Source: Bacteroidota bacterium (lineage in GTDB: Bacteria; Bacteroidota; Bacteroidia; 2-12-FULL-35-15). Taken from it: DNA of 64,000 nucleotides. The DNA is taken from NCBI GenBank assembly GCA_947479085.1, contig CANJYB010000002.1, positions 62,001-126,000 on the forward strand. The letters are read 5' to 3'. Below, in pieces: positions 8,378 to 16,318 of the stretch (the first letter of the stretch is position 1; every line of letters starts with the position of its first letter). Position numbers and translations under genes: made by a program. The notes under the pieces are model-generated. The model saw only the letters and a program-made list of their open reading frames with translations, was not told where the DNA came from and did no database searches.

Positions 8378-9382
8378 ATGGCGAAAAAAGCGAAAACAGT
8401 GAAGCCAGCTAAAAAAGCTGCTAAACCTGCTAAAAAAGCAGTAGCAAAAAAGCCTGCAACGAAAGCAGCTCCTAAAAAAGCAGCTAAGCCTGCAAAAAAA
8501 GCAGCTCCTAAAAAGGTTGTTAAGAAAACAGCACCTAAAAAAGCAGCTAAGCCTGCAAAAAAAGTGATTGCTAAAAAACCAGTAAAGAAAGTGGTAGCGA
8601 AAAAAGTTACAAAACCGGTTGTGAAGGCAGTGGCAAAAAAGATAGTTAAACCAGTTAAAAAAGTAGTTGCTAAAAAAGCAGCGAAACCATCTAAACAAAT
8701 AATAGTGAAAAAAGCGGTGAAGAAAGAAGCTCCTAAAAAAGCTGTGAAAGAAGTTAAAAAAGTAGTGGCAAAACCGATTGCGAAACCAGTTGCAAAAGCA
8801 GAAGTTAAAAAAGCGGCTCCGGCTAAACCTGTGGCAGTTGCGAAATCAACACCTCCAGCTCCTAAAAAAGCCAAGAAACAGGATTATTCGATTGATAGCG
8901 ATGAAGATAACAATACAACGGAAGAGGCTCCGATGGTAGTTGAATATAAAACTCCAAGCATGCGTAAACCTATGGGGCCTGCGCCAATTCCTCACATCAA
9001 TGATGATAAACGTACGCGTTATACTGATCCTGAATTAAAAGAATTTAAGCAACTTATCATTAAGAAACTTACGGAAGCTCAAAAAGATTATGAATTGTTG
9101 AAAAGCACACTGTCGCACAGAGATGATCATGGAACGGATGATACTTCTCCAACCTTTAAATTATTGGAAGATGGTTCGGATGTATTGTCAAAGGAAGAGA
9201 CAGCGCATTTGGCAGGTCGCCAGGAAAAATTTATTCAGAATTTGCAGAATGCACTTATCAGAATAGAAAACAAAACGTATGGTATTTGTCGTGCTACGGG
9301 TAAATTAATTTCTAAAGAACGTCTTAGAAGTGTGCCTCATGCAACTTTGGCTATTGAAGCGAAGCTGGTACAAAAATCATAG
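8378..9382 (+). CDS. TraR/DksA-family protein with long Lys/Ala/Pro-rich histone-H1-like N-terminus
   Basis: The 334-aa protein has two parts. Residues 1 to about 170 are almost only K, A, P and V in KPAKKA/APKKA repeats, like histone H1 or HU tails that bind DNA non-specifically. Residues about 205-334 form a DksA/TraR-like domain: a helical hairpin with acidic residues (DDHGTDDTSP) and the C-terminal YGICRATGKLISKERL. Only one of the four zinc-ligand Cys remains, as is usual for this family in Bacteroidota. DksA proteins modulate RNA polymerase through its secondary channel; the tail may add DNA or RNA binding. It lies 10 nt after ileS and is followed by a terminator. Confidence 0.85.
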   Translation: MAKKAKTVKPAKKAAKPAKKAVAKKPATKAAPKKAAKPAKKAAPKKVVKKTAPKKAAKPAKKVIAKKPVKKVVAKKVTKPVVKAVAKKIVKPVKKVVAKKAAKPSKQIIVKKAVKKEAPKKAVKEVKKVVAKPIAKPVAKAEVKKAAPAKPVAVAKSTPPAPKKAKKQDYSIDSDEDNNTTEEAPMVVEYKTPSMRKPMGPAPIPHINDDKRTRYTDPELKEFKQLIIKKLTEAQKDYELLKSTLSHRDDHGTDDTSPTFKLLEDGSDVLSKEETAHLAGRQEKFIQNLQNALIRIENKTYGICRATGKLISKERLRSVPHATLAIEAKLVQKS

Positions 9383-9404
9383 TTTTTTTTATACGTATTT
9401 AAAT

Positions 9405-9445
9405 AGAAAGGTTACCATGTTATTGAGTAACCTTTCTTTATTTTA
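9405..9445 (+). terminator. Rho-independent terminator after the DksA-like gene
   Basis: AGAAAGGTTAC (9405-9415) pairs with GTAACCTTTCT (9426-9436) and is followed by TTATTTTAT. It would end ileS/dksA transcripts before lspA. Confidence 0.75.
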
Positions 9446-9465
9446 TAAAATTCATTAATAGTAAA

Positions 9466-9500
9466 TACCCCTTTCTGGGTTCTAAACCCTGAAAGAGGTA
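9466..9500. repeat. Palindromic repeat (16-bp arms, 3-nt loop), lspA leader
   Basis: Arms 9466-9481 and 9485-9500 are reverse complements with two mismatches, separated by CTA. Arm size, loop size and the ACCC...GGGTT / AACCC...GGGT plan are the same as in the perfect copy at 15026-15060. It lies 27 nt upstream of the lspA start. Confidence 0.8.
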
Positions 9501-9526
9501 ATAATTAAATTAAATCTAAATTTTCT

Positions 9527-10192
9527 GTGAGAAGACCCCTTTTAATTATTTTTCTTGTATTGCTGACGGATCAGTTAATCAAAATTTATATTAAGACTCA
9601 TTTTTTTCTTGGCGAAGAATATCATGTTGCCGGCAACTGGTTCATTCTGCATTTTACAGAAAATAATGGAATGGCTTACGGGATGGAATTTGGTGGGAAG
9701 TTCGGGAAAATATTTCTCAGTACTTTTCGTATTGTAGCTGTAGGAGGTATTGGGTATTATTTATGGACCTTAACGAAGAAAAAAGAAGATAAATTGTACA
9801 TTGTTTGTATTGCTTTGATATTTGCAGGTGCACTCGGAAACATTATTGACAGTGCTTTTTACGGGGTATTGTTCAGCGACAGTGGTTATGATTTGGCGAG
9901 GTATTTACCTGAAGAAGGCGGTTATGCCACCTTTTTGCATGGTAAGGTGGTAGATATGTTTTACTTCCCGGTTATGGAAGGGCATTTTCCTGCCTGGTTT
10001 CCTTTCTGGGGAGGTGAAGATTTTATTTTCTTTCGCCCGGTTTTTAACTTTGCAGATGCATCCATTAGTATTGGTGTGGCTATGATTGTACTTTTCCAGA
10101 AAAGGTTCTTTGGTAAAAAATCAGTGGTGGTGGAGGAATTGCCTCCAGTAACTCCTGAGCCGGAACATCCGCATGAACAATCAGCGTTTTAA
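9527..10192 (+). CDS. lspA: Lipoprotein signal peptidase (signal peptidase II)
   Basis: This 221-aa inner-membrane aspartic protease removes signal peptides from prolipoproteins. It has hydrophobic segments near residues 1-17, 58-80 and 85-105 and a last one near 175-195. The conserved motifs are FTENNGMAYG, GALGNIIDS (first catalytic Asp), KVVDMF and FNFADASIS (second catalytic Asp). Translation must start at GTG 9527 or close to it, since an in-frame stop lies at 9506-9508. The C-terminal tail rich in Pro/Glu/His is variable in the family. The ileS-dksA-lspA order is typical of Bacteroidota. Confidence 0.95.
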   Translation: MRRPLLIIFLVLLTDQLIKIYIKTHFFLGEEYHVAGNWFILHFTENNGMAYGMEFGGKFGKIFLSTFRIVAVGGIGYYLWTLTKKKEDKLYIVCIALIFAGALGNIIDSAFYGVLFSDSGYDLARYLPEEGGYATFLHGKVVDMFYFPVMEGHFPAWFPFWGGEDFIFFRPVFNFADASISIGVAMIVLFQKRFFGKKSVVVEELPPVTPEPEHPHEQSAF

Positions 10193-10208
10193 GTGTAGCT
10201 TAAAAGGG

Positions 10209-10448
10209 CACGCAGAGACGCAAAGCACGCAAAGAGGAGGATTAGATTATTATAAAGGATCACGCAAAGACGCAAAGAACGCAAATGGAGGATTATTAGA
10301 TTATTTTAAAGGGTCACGCAAAGACGCAAAGAACGCAAAGGGAGGATTAGATTATTATAAAGGGTCACGCAAAGACGCAAAGAAATCAAAGGAAGGGTTA
10401 GATTATTATAAAAGAGTCACGCAAAGACGCAAAGAACGCGAAGAGTAA
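10209..10448 (+). repeat. Five copies of a 51-54-bp CACGCAAAGACGCAAAG repeat
   Basis: Units start at 10209, 10261, 10315, 10366 and 10418. Each opens with CACGCAAAGACGCAAAG or a close variant, then AACGCAAAG and a GGATTAGATTATTATAAAG spacer. Units are nearly identical and unequal in length, as in intergenic repeat families found across many unrelated genomes. The reading frame across it (10173-10448) is a by-product. Confidence 0.9.
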
Positions 10449-10485
10449 ATTATATTAACTATTGCCATCTTTCTAAATCATTTTT

Positions 10486-11475
10486 TCAGCACAATTTATT
10501 TTTAACAAGGTATTCGGCAATCTGAACGGCATTGGTGGCAGCACCTTTGCGTAAGTTATCCGAAACGATAAACATGTTAAGGGTTTTATCCTGCGATTCA
10601 TCTCTTCGCAAACGGCCTACAAATACTTCATCTTTTTCGTGTGCATCCATTGGCATTGGATATTTTAAATTCTTTATATCGTCTATCACTATTACACCTG
10701 CTGTATTTTCAAGTAGGGTTCTTACTTCATTCAAATCAAAATCGTTTTCAAATTCCACATTTACACTTTCGCTATGCCCCCCCATTACCGGAATACGAAC
10801 AGTGGTAGCGGTAAGCCGAATGGAATTATCGCCCATGATTTTCCTGGTTTCGTTTACCATTTTCATTTCTTCCTTGGTATAACCATTGTCAGTAAATACA
10901 TCTATCTGAGGTATGGCATTAAAGTCGATAGGGTAGGGGTAAGCCATTTCGCCTTTTATTCCTTTCCGTTCATTCATTAGTTGTGTAACGGCTTTAACAC
11001 CTGTGCCAGTAACCGATTGATAAGTGGAAACAACAATTCTTTTTATTTTATATTTTTTATGAAGAGGATTTAACACCATCACCATTTGAATGGTGGAGCA
11101 GTTAGGATTTGCAATGATTTTATCTTCGGCAGTTAACGTATCTGCATTAATTTCAGGTACCACTAATTTTTTTGTGGCATCCATTCTCCATGCAGAAGAA
11201 TTATCAATAACTGTGATGCCTGCAGCTGCAAATTTGGGAGCCCATTCAAGAGAAGTTCCTCCCCCGGCCGAAAACAAAGCAATGACAGGTTTACTATCAA
11301 TTGCCGTTTGCATGCCAACAACCGCATATTTTTTTCCTTTAAATGAAATTTCTTTTCCAACAGATTTTTCGGAAGCAACAGGAATTAATTCTGTAACAGG
11401 GAAATTGCGTTCTTCCAATATCTGCATCATTTTAGTTCCAACCAAACCGGTGGCTCCTACTACTGCTATTTTCAT
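10486..11475 (-). CDS. asd: Aspartate-semialdehyde dehydrogenase
   Basis: The 329-aa cytoplasmic enzyme reduces aspartyl phosphate to aspartate semialdehyde with NADPH, on the lysine, diaminopimelate, threonine and methionine pathways. Residues 1-15 give the Rossmann loop GATGLVG. The catalytic Cys is C126 in NPNCSTIQ. SAGGGTSLEWAP, DNSSAWRMD and the ESVNVEFE segment near the C-terminus are also typical. Length is normal. It stands alone between the repeat cluster and the divergent LTD-protein gene. Confidence 0.97.
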   Translation of the reverse strand: MKIAVVGATGLVGTKMMQILEERNFPVTELIPVASEKSVGKEISFKGKKYAVVGMQTAIDSKPVIALFSAGGGTSLEWAPKFAAAGITVIDNSSAWRMDATKKLVVPEINADTLTAEDKIIANPNCSTIQMVMVLNPLHKKYKIKRIVVSTYQSVTGTGVKAVTQLMNERKGIKGEMAYPYPIDFNAIPQIDVFTDNGYTKEEMKMVNETRKIMGDNSIRLTATTVRIPVMGGHSESVNVEFENDFDLNEVRTLLENTAGVIVIDDIKNLKYPMPMDAHEKDEVFVGRLRRDESQDKTLNMFIVSDNLRKGAATNAVQIAEYLVKNKLC

Positions 11476-11504
11476 TTGTTAATTGTATAATAATTATGAG
11501 ATGA

Positions 11505-11512
11505 CAAAAATA
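11505..11512 (-). promoter_or_regulatory. Putative asd -7 element
   Basis: TATTTTTG on the minus strand fits TAnnTTTG and lies 30 nt upstream of the asd ATG. The -33 box is not clear. Confidence 0.35.
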
Positions 11513-11583
11513 TTTAAAATATTTCTTAATGCAGTGATTAAACCATTTTTTATATATTTACAGACCTATTACAAACAAAACTT

Positions 11584-14500
11584 ATGCGCTTATTTATTCT
11601 ATTCTTATTATTTGCAACCTCCATTGCATCAGCGCAGGTAACTGATAATTTCGGTGATGGTGATTTTACTGCCAATCCCGGGTGGAGCGGTGATGCAGCT
11701 GAGTTTACGGTGAATGCTGTTTTTCAATTGCAAACCAATAATTCCATTGCTGGCGCAAGTTACCTTTCTACACCAAGCCCGACTTCTTCTTTAAATAATA
11801 CAGAATGGAGTTTTTATATCAAACAATCTTTTGCACCCTCTTCAAGTAATTACGGGAGGGTGTACCTTGCATCTGACCAGGCTAACCTGGAAAGCACAAC
11901 ATTGAATGGTTACTATCTTCAGTTCGGAGAAGCATTGAGTAATGATGCGGTAGAGCTTTTTCGTCAGACCGGGGGAACAAGTACTTCGGTATGCAGGGGC
12001 ACGAATGCACAGATAGCGGCTTCCTTTGCTATTGGTATCAGGGTTACCCGCGATGCTGCCGGATTATGGAGCCTGTATGTGGACCCTGCCGGAGGAACAG
12101 CCTACGGACTGGAAGCTTCGGGAACGGATATTACTTATACCACTACCAGTTTTTTCGGGGTGGCTGCGGTTTATACTTTAAGCAATGCGCATAATTTTTT
12201 CTTCGATAATTTTTATAACGGACCCATTATAGTGGATACTACTCCACCCACTATTGTTTCTTCATCGGTTATTTCTTCGACACAACTGGATGTATTATTT
12301 GATGAAGCAGTGGATGCAATTACTTCCCAGGTAGTAACAAATTACAGTGCCAGCAATGGATTGGGTAATCCTTCTGCGGCTGTGCGAGATGCAGTTAATT
12401 TCAGCCTCGTGCATTTAACATTTGCAACAGCCTTTACCAATGGTCTTTTGAACACACTAACCGTTACCAATGTACAGGATTTAAGTGCGAATGCAATTAC
12501 TTCCGCAACTACCAACTTTACTTATGTGGTAGTGGTGGGTGCTGCTTTTAAGGATATTATTATTAATGAAATAATGGCTGACCCGACACCTCAGGTGAAT
12601 GTTCCAGCTGTGGAGTTTATAGAACTGTATAATCGAAGCACCAGTGCATTTGATTTGACGGGCTGGAAGTTCACTGATGGAAGTTCCACTGCTACCCTGG
12701 GAAGTGTTATTCTCTCTTCTCATCAATATTTAATTATCTGCAATACGGCCGATACTGCTTTATTTAATGGTCTTGGCAATCACATGGGAGTGGGTAGCTT
12801 TCCTTCACTTAATAATACAGGTGACCACCTATACCTTCAAGACAATGCACTTGCTTTTATTGATTCTGTTACCTATTCGGATGCATGGTACCAGGATGGA
12901 GTGAAGCAGGCAGGTGGCTGGACGCTTGAATTAATTAACCCGGATGCAAATGTGAACTGCCCTGCATCCAGCAATTGGATTGCTTCTAACGACCCGGATG
13001 GAGGAACTCCCGGAGCACAGAATTCGTTTTATTCTATTTTAGCAGATACTTCTCATCCTGCCATTGCAGGAGTTACTGTGGTGGATTCCACTCATATTTA
13101 TGTTTGTTTTTCAGAAGCATTGGATGCATCGGTAATTGCGCAGGTTGCTAATTATGTTATTGGAAGCGGAATAGGAACACCTACCCTGGATACAGTAAAT
13201 TCAACTCTTTCGTGCGCTTATCTTACTTTGAGTACGCCTCTTACCAATTCAACCACTTACCTGCTTACCTTAAGTAATATGAGCGATTGCTCGGGGAATG
13301 CCTTGTTGATAGACACTGCAAGTTTTGCTTATTACAAAGTAAAACCTTTTGATGTGGTGATAAATGAAATAATGGCCGACCCTGATCCTCCTGTGAATGT
13401 GCTACCAAATGAAGAGTACGTGGAATTGTATAACAAAACACAGTTTCCGATTAACCTGAATAACTGGACATTTTCAGCAGGTAGTACTGTGAGGGCTTTG
13501 CCAAATGTAACAGTGGCAGCGCATGGATACATTGTGCTGACAAATCCTGCAGCGGTACCATTCTTTTTTTCAAACATAAATGTGGCGGGTGTTACCAGCT
13601 TTCCGGGGCTTACCAATACAGGTCAGCACCTGACATTAAAATCTTCAGAGGGTCTTGTTATTTCAGACGTTACGTATACTGACAACTGGTACCAGGATGC
13701 TAATAAACAGGATGGGGGCTGGAGTATTGAACAAATAGACCCTACCAATCCATGTGCAGGAATGATTAACTGGAGAGCATCTAATGGAGCTGCCGGAGGA
13801 ACACCCGGAACGGTGAACTCCATCAATGCTGCTAATCCGGATAATGCTCCCCCGCAGGTGGTGCGCGTTTCAGTAATTGCGGTGGATACCATTCAACTTT
13901 ATTTTAATGAACCATTGGATAGTGTTACTATGTTAAACCCTTTGACCTATAGTATTAATAATAGTATAGGTACTCCTATTCAGGTTACTCCCGTTGGGCC
14001 CGATTTTTCAAGCGTTCGGTTAACCTTAGCTTCATCATTACAACCTGTTATTATTTATACTGTGGTAGTAAATAATGCTATTACGGATTGTGTGGGGAAC
14101 ATTATAGGTGCGGACAATAGTGCCCGGTTTGCATTGCCGGAACAGGCCGTGCCCAATGATATTGTAATTAACGAAATACTTGCCGACCCTAATACAGGCG
14201 GTGTGGATTATGTAGAGATTTACAACCGTTCGGCTAAGGTGATAGATTTAAAAACCATTACCCTTTCGCAGTACGATACAATAAACAACAGCATTCTGAG
14301 TCCAAAGGTAATTACAGAAGACGGTTACCTGATTTTTCCGCAGGATTATGTTTTGTTGAGTACAAACGGAATAGCAGTTAAGAGTCAGTATGCTACCACT
14401 AATCCAAAAGGATTTTTGGATATACCGAGTATGATTACCATGAACATTGACAATGGGACTGTTTGCTTATCAACAACCACCGACATTATTGATAATTTTA

Positions 14501-14994
14501 TTTATTATTCCGACATGCAGTTTGCATTATTAAATTCCACCAAAGGAGTTTCGCTGGAACGGATTGATTTTAACCGTACCACGCAGGACCGCACCAACTG
14601 GCATTCGGCAGCGCAGGATGCTGGTTTCGGGACACCAGGATTTAAAAATTCGCAATACAACGATGCTGGAGAAACAGACAATGCAATAGAGATTACCCCT
14701 GAAGTTTTTTCGCCTGACGAAGATGGGTACAATGATATTGTAAATATTAATTATCATTTTGATACTCCCGGATACACTGCCAACATTACTATTTTTGATA
14801 GCAAGGGATTACTCATAAAACATTTAATCCGTAATGAATTGTTGGGAATAAAAGGAACTTTCAGCTGGGATGGGATAAACGATGACCGCGAAAAATCTCG
14901 CATTGGTATTTATGTTATTTACTGCGAAGTGTTTGATTTATCAGGCAATGTAAAGCATTATAAAAAGACCTGTGTGCTTGGCGGGAAGTTGTAA
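11584..14994 (+). CDS. Secreted protein with three lamin-tail domains and T9SS type B C-terminus
   Basis: The 1136-aa exported protein has a signal peptide (residues 1-18, ending SASAQ). After a jelly-roll-like N-terminal region, pairs of Ig-like (SbsA/Big_5-type) domains and lamin-tail domains alternate three times. The lamin-tail domains open with INEIMADP or INEILADP near residues 325, 590 and 859 and continue with VEFIELYN or VEYIEIYN-like strands. The last 100 residues (VFSPDEDGYND... to the end) are a gliding-motility/FlgD-like type B sorting domain for secretion through T9SS. Lamin-tail domains in bacterial exoproteins often accompany nucleases or surface adhesion, but no enzyme domain is seen here; an adhesive surface role is inferred. 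Confidence 0.88.
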   Translation: MRLFILFLLFATSIASAQVTDNFGDGDFTANPGWSGDAAEFTVNAVFQLQTNNSIAGASYLSTPSPTSSLNNTEWSFYIKQSFAPSSSNYGRVYLASDQANLESTTLNGYYLQFGEALSNDAVELFRQTGGTSTSVCRGTNAQIAASFAIGIRVTRDAAGLWSLYVDPAGGTAYGLEASGTDITYTTTSFFGVAAVYTLSNAHNFFFDNFYNGPIIVDTTPPTIVSSSVISSTQLDVLFDEAVDAITSQVVTNYSASNGLGNPSAAVRDAVNFSLVHLTFATAFTNGLLNTLTVTNVQDLSANAITSATTNFTYVVVVGAAFKDIIINEIMADPTPQVNVPAVEFIELYNRSTSAFDLTGWKFTDGSSTATLGSVILSSHQYLIICNTADTALFNGLGNHMGVGSFPSLNNTGDHLYLQDNALAFIDSVTYSDAWYQDGVKQAGGWTLELINPDANVNCPASSNWIASNDPDGGTPGAQNSFYSILADTSHPAIAGVTVVDSTHIYVCFSEALDASVIAQVANYVIGSGIGTPTLDTVNSTLSCAYLTLSTPLTNSTTYLLTLSNMSDCSGNALLIDTASFAYYKVKPFDVVINEIMADPDPPVNVLPNEEYVELYNKTQFPINLNNWTFSAGSTVRALPNVTVAAHGYIVLTNPAAVPFFFSNINVAGVTSFPGLTNTGQHLTLKSSEGLVISDVTYTDNWYQDANKQDGGWSIEQIDPTNPCAGMINWRASNGAAGGTPGTVNSINAANPDNAPPQVVRVSVIAVDTIQLYFNEPLDSVTMLNPLTYSINNSIGTPIQVTPVGPDFSSVRLTLASSLQPVIIYTVVVNNAITDCVGNIIGADNSARFALPEQAVPNDIVINEILADPNTGGVDYVEIYNRSAKVIDLKTITLSQYDTINNSILSPKVITEDGYLIFPQDYVLLSTNGIAVKSQYATTNPKGFLDIPSMITMNIDNGTVCLSTTTDIIDNFIYYSDMQFALLNSTKGVSLERIDFNRTTQDRTNWHSAAQDAGFGTPGFKNSQYNDAGETDNAIEITPEVFSPDEDGYNDIVNINYHFDTPGYTANITIFDSKGLLIKHLIRNELLGIKGTFSWDGINDDREKSRIGIYVIYCEVFDLSGNVKHYKKTCVLGGKL

Positions 14995-15025
14995 TTTCAG
15001 ACTTTAGTTAGACCTCATTATCTCT

Positions 15026-15060
15026 TACCCCTGTCAGGGTTCAAAACCCTGACAGGGGTA
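15026..15060. repeat. Perfect palindromic repeat (16-bp arms) between convergent genes
   Basis: Arms 15026-15041 (TACCCCTGTCAGGGTT) and 15045-15060 are perfect reverse complements around CAA. It lies between the 3' ends of convergent genes, so it may act as a bidirectional terminator. It belongs to the same palindrome family as 9466-9500 and 5556-5588. Confidence 0.92.
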
Positions 15061-15089
15061 TATTATATCCAATATTTTATCCTTTAAAT

Positions 15090-15746
15090 CTAAAACAAAA
15101 CCACCGTCAGCGGTTTGCTTTCTTTTCCGGCTTCTCCTGTAGGGCTTATATAATAAACTTTTATATAAAGTACCATTTTTGATTTTTCGGCAGGATAGGA
15201 AAGTTCGAAAATAGATTTCTTTTCAGGAAGTTGCATTCTGTAGTCATCCGGTTTGGGAGCCGGATCTCCCTGGTTTATGTAGGCTGTCAATATGCCCACA
15301 GAACCAGCCCCTTCGGGTTTTTTCTTTTTATGTGGATGCTTCTGGTCAAAAGCAAAAAAACGGACCATTTGTTGTGTTTGAAAAATACAGGCAAGCGAAG
15401 GGGCAAAGTCCGTAACAGGAATTTTTCCCACGCTTTTTGTATTATCATTAATTTGCAAAAACTGTTTATCAGCAGCATTCAGTTTTATAGCGGTATCCGA
15501 TTTCAAACGGGTTCGTAGTCCTGCCAGAAATTCGAAGCAGGTGGAATACTGTGGAGCAATATCCGAAAGGTGCTGAGTTAAGGGGGAAATGTATTTGTTA
15601 AACTCTTCTTCCCAGTCCTCCCAATGCTCATCAAGTAGTTCTATGAACGATTCAGGAAGGTTTAATCGTTCCGCATTGTCGCTTACGTAAGGAACAAGAA
15701 TCATAAACCGGATGTGAAATTCGAGGTATTTTGCTGATAGAATCAT
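15090..15746 (-). CDS. Hypothetical protein, family shared with the 225-aa gene at 24705-25382
   Basis: I do not recognise a named family for this 218-aa protein. It has no signal peptide or membrane segment. Its C-terminal half aligns with the 225-aa product at 24705-25382: PVTDFAPSLACI (110-121) versus PTNAPTLACI, then MVRF, KKKKP, DDYR, FEL, and KVYYISPTGEAG (196-207) versus KVFYINSRGEAG. The ending resembles the last strands of a fibronectin-III-like fold. A degenerate array of exact 21-bp units begins 169 nt upstream of its ATG, the same arrangement as at two other hypothetical genes in the window. Confidence 0.7.
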   Translation of the reverse strand: MILSAKYLEFHIRFMILVPYVSDNAERLNLPESFIELLDEHWEDWEEEFNKYISPLTQHLSDIAPQYSTCFEFLAGLRTRLKSDTAIKLNAADKQFLQINDNTKSVGKIPVTDFAPSLACIFQTQQMVRFFAFDQKHPHKKKKPEGAGSVGILTAYINQGDPAPKPDDYRMQLPEKKSIFELSYPAEKSKMVLYIKVYYISPTGEAGKESKPLTVVLF

Positions 15747-15914
15747 GTGTTTTTAGGGTTGAGTATTTAATTTATGAACTTAATAATATGTGTTAAGATA
15801 TTCTTTAAATGAAAACCAACAGAATTCGAATAATATTGCATCGCGTTCCCTTGTTATGCAATGTTGTAGGGATGAGTTTCAATAATATTTGAATTTTTTT
15901 ACATCTTACCCCGT

Positions 15915-16104
15915 TGATATTGAATCTTACTCCGATGAGATTCAATATCACTCCAATGATATTAACATCCTATTCCTTTGATATTAAATCATGTTCCCTT
16001 AAGATGGTATCTTGTTCACATGACATTTCATCTCATCGGAATGCTTTTCAAAACCATCGGGATGATCCACAATAATATTCGAATTATTTGACATATAATT
16101 CGAA
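15915..16104. repeat. Nine degenerate 21-bp tandem units upstream of the 218-aa gene
   Basis: Units start at 15915, 15936, 15957, 15979, 16000, 16021, 16042, 16063 and 16084: each is 21 nt, with one extra base before the fourth. The loose pattern is TGAtATTnAATC... ending in TCCGA, TCGGA or TCGAA. GATATTGAATCT (15916-15927) and AGATTCAATATC (15938-15949) form a 12-bp inverted repeat. The rest of the 572-nt gap (15747-16318) shows only AT-rich sequence and a promoter-like box at its right end. Confidence 0.8.
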
Positions 16105-16283
16105 TTTTGTTCTCCGGCAAAAGTAAGAGAATATTTGGAAAGTTTTGGGTATTTATTCCTGTTTATTTTTACTTCCAATTCATTTCTTTGCAATGTTTTG
16201 AGAACATCTGTTTTCCATTAAATATGTTTATAAGACTAATTTTAATATCGGAATTAAACCAATCTAAATTGAAAACTTAGGTT

Positions 16284-16291
16284 TATATTTG
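16284..16291 (+). promoter_or_regulatory. Putative -7 element of the 777-aa T9SS protein gene
   Basis: TATATTTG matches TAnnTTTG, 28 nt upstream of the ATG at 16319. Confidence 0.4.
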
Positions 16292-16318
16292 TAGAACAAT
16301 ATATAAATATTTGACTCA

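Noticed and set aside
8341-8874. Large minus-strand frame opposite the DksA-like gene
   Set aside because: It is the reverse of the AAA/GCT-rich Lys-Ala repeats and is a typical antisense artefact.
10173-10448. 91-codon frame overlapping the end of lspA
   Set aside because: It consists almost wholly of the CACGCAAAGACGCAAAG repeat translated; such frames arise from the repeat and have no independent support.
15999-16193. 64-codon minus-strand frame over the degenerate 21-bp array
   Set aside because: It depends on the repeat register and shows no coding features.
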